Source of the DNA: CAVZGO01 sp963774935
GTDB lineage: Bacteria; Chloroflexota; Anaerolineae; Anaerolineales; UBA4823
NCBI GenBank assembly: GCA_963774935.1
Contig: CAVZGO010000013.1
Coordinates: 186,001-250,000, forward strand
Direction: 5' to 3'
DNA length: 64,000 nt
Positions 45,439-53,182 of the stretch are shown piece after piece. The notes below the pieces were generated by a model that saw nothing but the letters and a program-made list of their open reading frames with translations, made no database searches and was not told the origin of the DNA. Position 1 is the first letter of the stretch. Each line of letters starts with the position of its first letter. The position numbers were made by a program, and so were the translations under genes.

Positions 45439-46992
45439 CTACTTTCTTGGTTTCTGCCTTTGCTTATCACCAGAACCACGCGAGTGCCGGCTGCCTTTGT
45501 GGGACGAGCCAGCCGCTTTTGAGGGAGCGCCTGGCGCCTCTTCGGATTCTGGCGGGACCAGCGCGGCGTGAAAGGTCTCCTGGTAGAAGTCATCCAGCAG
45601 CATCGCCAGCAGACTGGTTTCATCCGCGCTTTCGCTCAGGCTGCGCGCCAGGGGCAGGAAGCGCTGCATCCGTTCGATCTGCAGCCGGTCGCGGCCGCGC
45701 AGGCGCGCTTCCAGCAGGGCAACAATGCGCTGCGAGACGATCCGCTCGACATCCTCGTCGCTGGGCAGCGGCTGCTCCAGCAGGGCGATGGAAAAGCGTT
45801 TGGCGATGCGCAGCAGACCCGAGCGTTCGACGGAATTGACCAGCGTGATGGCGGTACCGCTGGCGCCAGCCCTGCCGGTGCGCCCGGCGCGGTGGATGTA
45901 TGCCTCGGCTTCATCGGGCGGCTCGTACTGGATCACGTGCGACAGCTCGGGCAGGTCGATCCCGCGCGCAGCCACGTCGGTAGCCACCAGAAAGCGCAGC
46001 TTCCCCCGCCGAACGCGTTCAAGCACTTGCTCGCGCGCTGCCTGAGAAAGGTCGGAAGTCCACTCGTCAGCGTCATAGCCAAAGCGCTGCAGCACGACGG
46101 TCACGTAATCGACGCGCGCCTTGGTGTTGCAGAAAATCAAGGCTGAGGGAGGGTTTTCCGCTTCGATAATGCGCACCAGGCTGCGGTCCTTGTCCATCCC
46201 CGGCACGGTGTAATAAAGGTGCTCGATCTCCGTAACGTGAATGTGGTCGCTGCTCAGGTTGATAAAGCCTGGGCTGCGCAGAAACTGGCTGGCCAGGCGG
46301 ATAACCTGCGGTGGAAAGGTGGCTGAGAACATGAACGTGCTGACATGGCGCCCCCTGGGCAGGTAATCCTGCACACGCCGCATATCGGGGTAGAAGCCCA
46401 TCGAGAGCATGCGATCGGCTTCGTCGAAAACCAGGAACTGCAGGTTCTCCAGGGAAAGCGAGCGCCGCATCAGGTGGTCCAAAATCCGACCCGGGGTGCC
46501 TACTACCAGGTGGGCTCCGGCTTTGAACGCTGCCAGCTGCTCGTTGTAACCCACCCCGCCGTAAACCACCGCACTGCGCACGCCGGAAGCCTGCCCCAGC
46601 AGCTCAGCTTCATGCGACACCTGGATGGCCAGCTCGCGCGTCGGCGCCAGCACCAGCGCCTGGGTGGTGGGCTGGAAGGGATTGATCAGCTCCAGGATCG
46701 GCAGCAGGTATGCGCCGGTTTTTCCGCTGCCGGTGCGCGACTGAATCATCATGTCACGCTGGGCAAATAAATAAGGCATCGCCTTAGCCTGGACGGGCAT
46801 GAGCTCCGTCCAGCCCGCCGCAGCAGCGCCCAGGCGGAGTTGTTCGGGCAGGTCAGCCAGGGTTGCCTCGGGCAGGTCATCAGCCGGGTTGGCTCCTAGC
46901 GGAGCCTGGGTATTCAGAGGTAGACTCACCTCTGGTTTGTCCGGCTCTTCCGCCGGGCTGGTGTCTGTATTGTGTTCTAGTTCATCCATCAT
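45439..46992 (-). CDS. DEAD-box RNA helicase with basic C-terminal tail
   Basis: A protein of 517 residues. An acidic, Pro-rich N-terminal extension (1-55) precedes the helicase core with SRTGSGKT (Ser-Arg variant of motif I), PTRELAIQV, DEADRML, SAT and HRAGRTGRAG. The last 35 residues are Ser/Lys/Arg-rich (GSSHKGSRHSRGSGDKQRQK), suitable for RNA binding. It is distinct from both other DEAD-box proteins in the window. The yfcC-like gene lies 23 bases upstream of the ATG in position but reads in the same direction towards it. Confidence 0.9.
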   Translation of the reverse strand: MMDELEHNTDTSPAEEPDKPEVSLPLNTQAPLGANPADDLPEATLADLPEQLRLGAAAAGWTELMPVQAKAMPYLFAQRDMMIQSRTGSGKTGAYLLPILELINPFQPTTQALVLAPTRELAIQVSHEAELLGQASGVRSAVVYGGVGYNEQLAAFKAGAHLVVGTPGRILDHLMRRSLSLENLQFLVFDEADRMLSMGFYPDMRRVQDYLPRGRHVSTFMFSATFPPQVIRLASQFLRSPGFINLSSDHIHVTEIEHLYYTVPGMDKDRSLVRIIEAENPPSALIFCNTKARVDYVTVVLQRFGYDADEWTSDLSQAAREQVLERVRRGKLRFLVATDVAARGIDLPELSHVIQYEPPDEAEAYIHRAGRTGRAGASGTAITLVNSVERSGLLRIAKRFSIALLEQPLPSDEDVERIVSQRIVALLEARLRGRDRLQIERMQRFLPLARSLSESADETSLLAMLLDDFYQETFHAALVPPESEEAPGAPSKAAGSSHKGSRHSRGSGDKQRQKPRK

Positions 46993-47015
46993 TTTCTCGC
47001 AATCTTAATCACTCA

Positions 47016-48464
47016 TCAAAACGGGCCATAGTCGATCGCCACCGCAACTGCCAGGAAGATCACCGTCGCCAGCAGCACCCACACCCACAGCCCCATCACC
47101 CATTTGAACCACTTGGGATATGGGATGACCGTCAGGCTGAGGGTGATTAACAGGGCGGCATTGGTGGGATAAACCATGTTGGTGAAGCCGTCGCCAAAGA
47201 CGTAAGCGCTGACGGCAATCTGGCGGTTGACCCCCACCAGGTCCGCCAGGGGCATCAGGATCGGGACGACCAGCAGCGCTTTGGCTGAGCCGGAAGTGAT
47301 AAACAGCTCCAGCACCAGGATCAAAGCGTAAATCATCAGCGATGCGGCGAATGGCCCCATCCCTATAAAAATCCCCGCCGCCCAGTTGAGGATTGTATCA
47401 AGAATCTGCCCATAGGCGAAGATATATTTGACGCTGGCAGCCATCAGCAGGAGCAGCACGGCTGGGGCAATGCCCAGGAAACCCTGCCAGGCAGCTTTCC
47501 AGGCGGCTTTACCCGTCCCGGCGATCAGCCCTGCGCCAATTCCACCAACGACAAACAGCAGCCCGGTCAGCGGTAAGGCGAGTTCCGAAAGCAGCGGCAC
47601 AAAGGGCGATGCCACCAGCACGGCCAGGATCAATGCAAAAAACACAGCCAGGAAAATCAAGGCGCGATTCATGCGTGCAGAGTTGGTGGAGAGATCGCCT
47701 GGCGGCAGGGCAGCATGCCGGGCACGTTCCGGCAGGTCTTCCTGGTAGATCGGCGAAGCCTGCGGGTTCTTGTCGATCTTCCGGGCGTAGCGATTCAGGA
47801 AGACGGCCAGCATGGCATACACTCCAATAAACAAAATCAAGCGCAGCCCGGCGCCAGAAAACAGCGGCAGCCCGGCAATCTTGTGCGCCACGCCGATGGT
47901 GAAGGGGTTGAAAATCGCCATCGAAAAACCCACATTGGTCGCCAGCACCGACATGCCCAGGCCGACCATTAAATCCCAGCCCAGTGAATACGCCAGGGCA
48001 ATCATAATCGGCACGAGTGGAATGACCTCTTCGAAGATTCCAAAGAATCCGCCCAATGCCATGAAGAAAAAGGTAATGATTAACAGCAAGGTGTATTTAC
48101 GATCGCCAAAGCGCTGCACAATCAGCCCGATTGCATGGTTGAGAACGCCACTGCGATCCATTACTGCAAATGCCACTCCCACCAGCAGGATAAAAAGGAT
48201 GATGGCAATTACCGTGGTGGAATCGGCGCTCACCAGCACCTCCAGGGGGGCGGTGAACCAGCGCCAGACAGGGTAATCTGGCGACTCTATATAGGTGAAA
48301 GAACCTGGAACAATCACCTCTCGACCGGCTACCTCTACCCGCTCATATTCGCCAGCCGGGATGATGCGGGTGAGGATGCCCGCAACCATCATCAAGGCGA
48401 ACAGGATCACTGCAGCTTGAATAAAGGCTTTTTGACTGATGCGCGCACCGGATTTTTCTTGCAT
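47016..48464 (-). CDS. YfcC-family (DcuC-like) transporter
   Basis: About 482 residues with 12-13 membrane helices. Family patterns are AGILTRIIPAGEYER after the first helix, GGFFGIFEEVIPLVPIMI and PTNAALLITLSLTVIPYPKWFKW near the end. YfcC proteins are related to C4-dicarboxylate and short-peptide or amino-acid carriers of the DcuC/AbgT type. ATG 48464 follows AGGGAG by 6 bases. It lies 78 bases after an M20 peptidase, so it may import the peptide or N-acyl amino acid that the peptidase cleaves. Substrate inferred. Confidence 0.85.
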   Translation of the reverse strand: MQEKSGARISQKAFIQAAVILFALMMVAGILTRIIPAGEYERVEVAGREVIVPGSFTYIESPDYPVWRWFTAPLEVLVSADSTTVIAIILFILLVGVAFAVMDRSGVLNHAIGLIVQRFGDRKYTLLLIITFFFMALGGFFGIFEEVIPLVPIMIALAYSLGWDLMVGLGMSVLATNVGFSMAIFNPFTIGVAHKIAGLPLFSGAGLRLILFIGVYAMLAVFLNRYARKIDKNPQASPIYQEDLPERARHAALPPGDLSTNSARMNRALIFLAVFFALILAVLVASPFVPLLSELALPLTGLLFVVGGIGAGLIAGTGKAAWKAAWQGFLGIAPAVLLLLMAASVKYIFAYGQILDTILNWAAGIFIGMGPFAASLMIYALILVLELFITSGSAKALLVVPILMPLADLVGVNRQIAVSAYVFGDGFTNMVYPTNAALLITLSLTVIPYPKWFKWVMGLWVWVLLATVIFLAVAVAIDYGPF

Positions 48465-48487
48465 TTGGATCTCCCTAATCATATATT

Positions 48488-48526
48488 ATATGGAGATGGG
48501 CTGCAATATGCAGCCCATCTCCATAT
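48488..48526 (-). terminator. 18-bp inverted repeat between M20 peptidase and yfcC-like gene
   Basis: Arms 48488-48505 and 48509-48526 are perfectly complementary with a 3-base loop. There is no T-run, so it may be an mRNA stability or partial-termination element that sets the ratio of peptidase to transporter. Confidence 0.55.
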
Positions 48527-48541
48527 CCATCCAGAGCATAT

Positions 48542-49867
48542 TTACTGACGCCTCCTGGTGATAGCGTTGAAAATCGCCTGGCTGCCGAACTCCAGAGCAG
48601 CAACCGGGACTCGCTCATTGGCAGCGTGCACAGTCGAAGTGAATTTAAAGTCATCCGGCAGCTGCAAGGGTACAAAACCATAGGTCTGGATGCCCAGGCG
48701 GGAAAAGAAGCGAGCATCCGTCACCGCAGCCAGCACATAGGGAAGTGGGATTCCGGTCGGATCCAGCTCTTTCAGCGTGGATCCCAGGCTGTCGAAGAAA
48801 GTCATATCTGGTGCGGACGGCCCAGGAGTGGCTTCCAGCACCTCCAGCTCCATATCAGTCCCCACCAATGCGTGCAGCTCAGCCTGCATCTGCTCCACCG
48901 TACCGCCCGGCACCAGCCGCCCATCCAGTCCCAGACTGACTTTGGAGGGGATGACATTAATCTTATCGCTCGCCTCCAGCATGGTTGGGCTGACCGTGTT
49001 GTGCAACAGGGGGGTGAACAGGTTTCCTCGCTCTCCAAGCAGTTTAAGCACCCGGTCGGTCATCGCCGGGTTGAGCAGCTGGCGTAACCCCAGGGCGGTC
49101 ATACCGCTCATATTGGAGGCAATAGCTTCAATCATCGTCTTCACCCCCGGTGTAACGTGGACCGGTAACCAGTGCCGGTCGAGGATCTGCAGTGCCTCGG
49201 CCAGCCGCGCCATCGCCCCGCCCCGCACTGGCATCGACCCATGCCCGCCCGGACCGCGGAAAGTAGCCTTCATCGAGCACATCTGTTTTTCGGCAATCAT
49301 GATCGGGTAAAAGCGTTTGCCGTTTATAGACAGGTTGAAGCCGCCAAACTCGCTCAGGGCATAACGCACATCCTGGAACAAGCCGGCATGCTGCTCGACC
49401 AGGAATTTCGCCCCAAATTCACCCCCGGCTTCTTCGTCGGGCACCGCAGTGAAGATCACATCCCCTGGCAAAGGGGTATTTTCTGCCCTGGCGCGCACAA
49501 ATGCAGCCAGCAGCATTGCCACGCCGCCTTTCATGTCCAGTGCGCCGCGCCCCCATACATAGCCATCCACCACGCGCCCTTCGAAAGGTGGGTGCTGCCA
49601 GGCTTGCCCCTGGGTGGTGACTACGTCCACATGCCCGTAGAGCAGCAGCGGCGCGGCATTGCCATCCCCTTTGATGCGCGCCACCAGGTTTGGGCGCTGG
49701 GTACTGCGTTCCAGCAGGGTAGTCTGGATACCAGCATCTTCAAGCAGCTGGCGGATGAAAAGGATGCACTCGCGCTCATTACCCGGTGGATTAGTGGTAT
49801 CGAACTGGATCAGGCGCTGCAGCAGCTCAGCCGGGCGCAGGTACAGGGTTGCATTATCGACGGGCAT
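48542..49867 (-). CDS. M20-family metallopeptidase
   Basis: About 441 residues. Metal-site blocks are visible: LLLYGHVDVV (His-Asp), GRGALDMKGG, AVPDEEAGGEFGA (Glu-Glu), and a late His in TVHAANERVP. A lid domain lies between (about 190-320) with GGHGSMP. These enzymes remove N-acyl groups or cleave dipeptides. ATG 49867 follows GGAGG by 6 bases; the GTG at 49873 is too close to it. It is followed by the YfcC transporter, consistent with peptide or acyl-amino-acid use. Confidence 0.9.
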   Translation of the reverse strand: MPVDNATLYLRPAELLQRLIQFDTTNPPGNERECILFIRQLLEDAGIQTTLLERSTQRPNLVARIKGDGNAAPLLLYGHVDVVTTQGQAWQHPPFEGRVVDGYVWGRGALDMKGGVAMLLAAFVRARAENTPLPGDVIFTAVPDEEAGGEFGAKFLVEQHAGLFQDVRYALSEFGGFNLSINGKRFYPIMIAEKQMCSMKATFRGPGGHGSMPVRGGAMARLAEALQILDRHWLPVHVTPGVKTMIEAIASNMSGMTALGLRQLLNPAMTDRVLKLLGERGNLFTPLLHNTVSPTMLEASDKINVIPSKVSLGLDGRLVPGGTVEQMQAELHALVGTDMELEVLEATPGPSAPDMTFFDSLGSTLKELDPTGIPLPYVLAAVTDARFFSRLGIQTYGFVPLQLPDDFKFTSTVHAANERVPVAALEFGSQAIFNAITRRRQ

Positions 49868-49950
49868 AATCACCTCCGAAAGGGAACTCGCTCAATTTTA
49901 ACACTCTAGTGAAAAATTACTCAGGATGGAATGATAAAAAGCAGCGAGAA

Positions 49951-49959
49951 TGTTATAAT
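49951..49959 (+). promoter_or_regulatory. Extended -10 promoter of the small ferredoxin
   Basis: TGTTATAAT (TATAAT at 49954-49959) without a recognisable -35. The ATG is 42 bases downstream, with AGGAGA before it. Confidence 0.5.
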
Positions 49960-50000
49960 AATCACAAAGCAATTCTAATTATAAAAAGGAGAATTTAGCC

Positions 50001-50189
50001 ATGGCAATGAAAATTACGGAAGAATGCATTTCCTGTGGTGCTTGCTTGCCAGAATGCCCTACCGAATCGATCTCCGAGGGAGACACGATTTACGTAATCG
50101 ACATAAGCACCTGCGTCGAGTGCGAAGGTCATTTTGACTCTCCGCAATGCGTCGCCGCTTGCCCGGTGGAATGCATCGTCAAAGCATAA
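50001..50189 (+). CDS. 2[4Fe-4S] ferredoxin
   Basis: A protein of 62 residues, the classic small clostridial-type size. The two cluster motifs are CISCGACLPECP and CVECEGHFDSPQCVAACP; the second has the longer spacing seen in Alvin-type ferredoxins. It carries low-potential electrons. Monocistronic, with its own promoter and a strong terminator. Confidence 0.94.
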   Translation: MAMKITEECISCGACLPECPTESISEGDTIYVIDISTCVECEGHFDSPQCVAACPVECIVKA

Positions 50190-50195
50190 ATCAAA

Positions 50196-50252
50196 CAGTT
50201 GATTAAAAAGATAGAGTGCGACCTGCTCGCACTCTATCTTTTTAATCAACTG
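50196..50252. terminator. Bidirectional intrinsic terminator (25-bp perfect stem)
   Basis: Arms 50196-50220 and 50228-50252 are perfectly complementary around a 7-base loop. The GC part is flanked by AAAAA on one side and TTTTT on the other, so it works for the ferredoxin gene (plus) and for the convergent unknown gene (minus). Confidence 0.9.
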
Positions 50253-50271
50253 ATAAAGCCAGCGGCTGAGT

Positions 50272-50686
50272 TTATAGGGGCAGATGAATAGCAAACCGGC
50301 ACTTCAGGTCGCCCTGGAGCACAGATTGCAATACATCTACTCGGAGGGACTGACCAAAGATCACCTCCCAGGGTTTCTTTATAAATCCAGCACTGCAGCG
50401 GCAGAAAATTGACGGGACGCGCTCTTCGCCTGGTTTCAGCGATTCGCGTGCCCATGGGCAGTGGCAATAGTAATAGCGTTTCTTCGCAAGATCACCCTCT
50501 GCCAGGTATTCTTTAGCCATGTAAGGAATCTTGGTGACATACAGGGTATTGTCCTGGCGTACTCCCACTGAGATTTCCGGATTGTTGTGCACATAATCAA
50601 TCACATCCACTGTGATTTCCTGGTTGAAGTAAAGCCCACCCGAATTCATGATTTCGTTTAACTGGAGAATGAACTCGATCGCGTTT
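50272..50686 (-). CDS. Unknown Cys-rich protein, C-terminal part (frameshifted, 2 of 2)
   Basis: In this frame (first in-frame ATG 50649) lie about 137 residues. The region contains YYYCHCPWARESL, IFCRCSAGF and a final GDLKCRFAIHLP. The Cys-His-Cys and Cys-x-Cys pattern suggests a metal or heme site, and the KCRFAI ending resembles V4R-like ligand domains, but I cannot name the family. The join to part 1 is at the TTTT run 50684-50687, where one extra base breaks the frame; repair gives EINAIEFILQLNEIMNSGG. Confidence 0.7.
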
Positions 50687-51244
50687 TATCTCGAGGTAGA
50701 CGTCGAAGCTGGGGCATTCTAAATACCGCTGCCGGTCACCGGCGAAATCATCGTCCTGCAGGTCACGCAAGCAATCGGAGAGCAAGTGGCTGGTCAATCC
50801 CTCGCCGAGCTCAGCAACCATGCGCTGGATCACCACCTGCATCCGGCGGGCTTTCTCAATGTTGGGAGTCCCCAGGCTGGGCAGCTCAAGATCGCGAAAG
50901 ACCTGGTCGCGCACCGGTTCGCCATCACTGCGACCGAGCCTGACATATAGATTTTCCATCACTTCGCCGCCGTCTACCAGCTCCAGCGCAGCCAGAAAGA
51001 CGGCATTGTTGTGGGTAAAGCGCCCATAGCGAGCCAGCGCCAGGATATTCTGATAAGTATCTTCTTTCTGCTCATACAGGCGAGCTATAAAAGCCCGCGC
51101 ATGCTCAATGGAAGGGGATTGTCCTGGCAGGCAATTTTCCTGGATAAAGCCCTCAAACTGATCTGCCAGTTGCACATGCTGGTCGATTTCATCATCCGGG
51201 ATCTGCCTGCCGAGCAAATACAGACGAAATTCCTCAATCGCCAC
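50597..51244 (-). CDS. Unknown Cys-rich protein, N-terminal part (frameshifted, 1 of 2)
   Basis: About 185 true residues from ATG 51244 (MAIEEFRLYLLGRQIPDDE), all helical and soluble, with blocks such as YGRFTHNNAVFLAALE and AELGEGLTSHLLSDCLRDLQ. After EIKRD the frame is wrong. The repaired protein would be about 323 residues. There is no recognised family; the helical part could be a substrate lid or dimer domain for the Cys-rich C-terminal half. Confidence 0.68.
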   Translation of the reverse strand: MAIEEFRLYLLGRQIPDDEIDQHVQLADQFEGFIQENCLPGQSPSIEHARAFIARLYEQKEDTYQNILALARYGRFTHNNAVFLAALELVDGGEVMENLYVRLGRSDGEPVRDQVFRDLELPSLGTPNIEKARRMQVVIQRMVAELGEGLTSHLLSDCLRDLQDDDFAGDRQRYLECPSFDVYLEIKRDRVHSPVKRNHEFGWALLQPGNHSGCD

Positions 51245-51373
51245 CGGTTGCCTCCTGCAGTACCAAGCCGTATATCGTGCAACCGCACGGTCGATATTTC
51301 TACGTACAATCTATATACTATTCATCATCCGTATGGGTTTGATCGGGTATCGACCGTTTTGTGACCAGAAGCT

Positions 51374-52540
51374 CTACCCGCTGCCAGAGCTCGCTTCGCC
51401 CAGGACTACTTGCAGCAGCAAGGTTTCTCCATTCCGCACCAGCTCGATCTCCACTGCGTCACCAGGCTGGTATTGAAACATCGCATTGACGAACGAATGC
51501 GTCTCGTCGATGAAAATGTCACCCACCCTGGTGATGATATCCCGAACCTGGATACCCGCCTGGTCAGCCGGACCGCCGCTGGTCACATCGGTTACATAGA
51601 CTCCCCATTGGACCGGCAGGTTATATGCAGCCGCGACTCGCGGGGTGATCGACTGCCATTGAATGCCAAAGTAGGGACGGGAGAAATAACCCTTCGCAAT
51701 GATCTGCTCAGCCACCGCACGGGCAGTATTCACAGGGATTGCGAAACCCAACCCTTCAGCAATTGCCCCGGTGCCAGTGCTGCGCACAACCAGGTTATTG
51801 ATGCCAATCACTTCACCGGCCAGGTTAACCAGCGGACCGCCCGAATTCCCTGAGTTGATTGCGGCATCGGTCTGGAGCAGGTTTTCGATCTGGTAGCCTT
51901 CCCCGGTATCGATCGACCGACCAGTGGCACTTAAGACACCTACGGTTACGGTGTTCTTAAAATCTCCCAGCGGTGAGCCAATGGCGATCAGCATTTCGCC
52001 GGGGTTCAGCACGTCTGAATTCCCCAGAGTCGCCACACCCGGAACCGGCCCATCCGTCTTCAACACTGCCAGGTCAGCAAATAAATCGGTGCCAATAAGC
52101 TCAGCCTGCTGCTGGGAACCATCTGAAAGGATCACATTGATCTGCTGTACACCTTCAATGACATGATTGTTGGTTATGATGTATCCATCCGAGGAGACAA
52201 ATACCCCACTCCCGCTTATGGTTTGATCTCCAGTTGGGCCAAAGAAGCTCATCTGACCCGGGATAGTACCTACGACTGTGACCACAGCTGGTCCAACCAA
52301 CGATACTGCCTGGGTGATGGTCGTCTCGACATCCGTGGTATTAACCGTTAATGCATCGCTATCCGAGACACTGCTGGCAGGGAGTGCTACCACCGATGAT
52401 GTGGTTGATGTCTGGCTGATTATTCCTTGCTGGCGTGCAACCCGGTAAACCGCTAAACCACCCACCAGCGCCCCCAACATCCCTGAACCTGCAGCAATAA
52501 TAACGATCAGCAGAACAAGCAGAACTTTTTTACCTGACAT
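51374..52540 (-). CDS. HtrA/DegP-type serine protease with PDZ domain
   Basis: About 388 residues. An N-terminal membrane helix (about residues 4-26) anchors an outside-facing trypsin-like domain with His in ITNNHVIEG, Asp in LFADLAVLK and Ser in AAINSGNSGGPLV. A single PDZ domain follows (GVYVTDVTSGGPADQAGIQVRDII). By family it degrades misfolded envelope proteins under stress. ATG 52540 follows AGGAGA by 7 bases; a longer frame from 52588 has no ribosome site. Confidence 0.92.
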   Translation of the reverse strand: MSGKKVLLVLLIVIIAAGSGMLGALVGGLAVYRVARQQGIISQTSTTSSVVALPASSVSDSDALTVNTTDVETTITQAVSLVGPAVVTVVGTIPGQMSFFGPTGDQTISGSGVFVSSDGYIITNNHVIEGVQQINVILSDGSQQQAELIGTDLFADLAVLKTDGPVPGVATLGNSDVLNPGEMLIAIGSPLGDFKNTVTVGVLSATGRSIDTGEGYQIENLLQTDAAINSGNSGGPLVNLAGEVIGINNLVVRSTGTGAIAEGLGFAIPVNTARAVAEQIIAKGYFSRPYFGIQWQSITPRVAAAYNLPVQWGVYVTDVTSGGPADQAGIQVRDIITRVGDIFIDETHSFVNAMFQYQPGDAVEIELVRNGETLLLQVVLGEASSGSG

Positions 52541-52957
52541 TACCGATCTCCTGTCTCCATGTGCACCGCATCCAGTTGGTGATGGCAATTTAAATATTGA
52601 GTGAAATCACATCATGAGAGCTGGTGCTGTATGAATTAGAGTATAAAGGAATAATAGGTGAAATTTGTTTAGAACTGGTATAAAAATCGTATAGACCATC
52701 AGGTGACCTGCAATAATTGACTTACCTCTAATCACAACACCCAAGTACTCTCGACCTCCACAACCACCTATTCTTAATAATTTCCTAATACTTTCTTCAC
52801 TGCTATTCCTTACAATTATCAGGATATTAGGCAAATTTTTAATCTGAAATGTTGTAGAATTACAGAGACGAGCCATCCAGCTTCCGACAGGTGGAGCTCT
52901 ACTCATACATAGCAGTTTATTTTTCGAACCTAAGGCAATCAGAAGGAATAGTGAAGA
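52541..52957. other. Intergenic region upstream of HtrA and the glycan locus
   Basis: Divergent gap of 417 bases, AT-rich. A short minus-strand frame (52607-52906) has no family features or ribosome site. A possible plus-strand -10 (TAGAAT 52855-52860) may drive the small membrane protein. No RNA gene is seen. Confidence 0.45.
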
Positions 52958-53140
52958 ATGTATGTAGACCCAAACACAGGTGGTATTCTCTTCCAGGTAA
53001 TCGCTGGAATGTTTGTATTTTTATCTGGAATGATGCTGATCTTCTCCAGTAAAATAAAACAGGTCTGGGCGTGCTACAAGCGTGGAAAGTCACCAGAAAG
53101 CATTTCTGAAGATCAAAAAGACCCCAACGAAATCCAGTAA
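52958..53140 (+). CDS. Small membrane protein with YVDPNTGG motif
   Basis: A protein of 60 residues: the short motif MYVDPNTGGILFQ, one membrane helix (about 13-31) and a charged tail. Small proteins starting Y-x-DP-x-TG-x-x-x-Q often sit beside alkaline-phosphatase-superfamily or glycan genes. AGAAGGAA is 10 bases before the ATG. The AP-superfamily gene follows 42 bases later. The function is unknown. Confidence 0.72.
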   Translation: MYVDPNTGGILFQVIAGMFVFLSGMMLIFSSKIKQVWACYKRGKSPESISEDQKDPNEIQ

Positions 53141-53182
53141 TTCAATTTCCAGCCATCACGAAGAACTCTCTAACTAGAATTT

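Noticed and set aside
52607..52906. A 99-residue minus-strand frame in the HtrA upstream gap
   Set aside because: Lacks a ribosome site and family features and covers the likely promoter region of the glycan locus.
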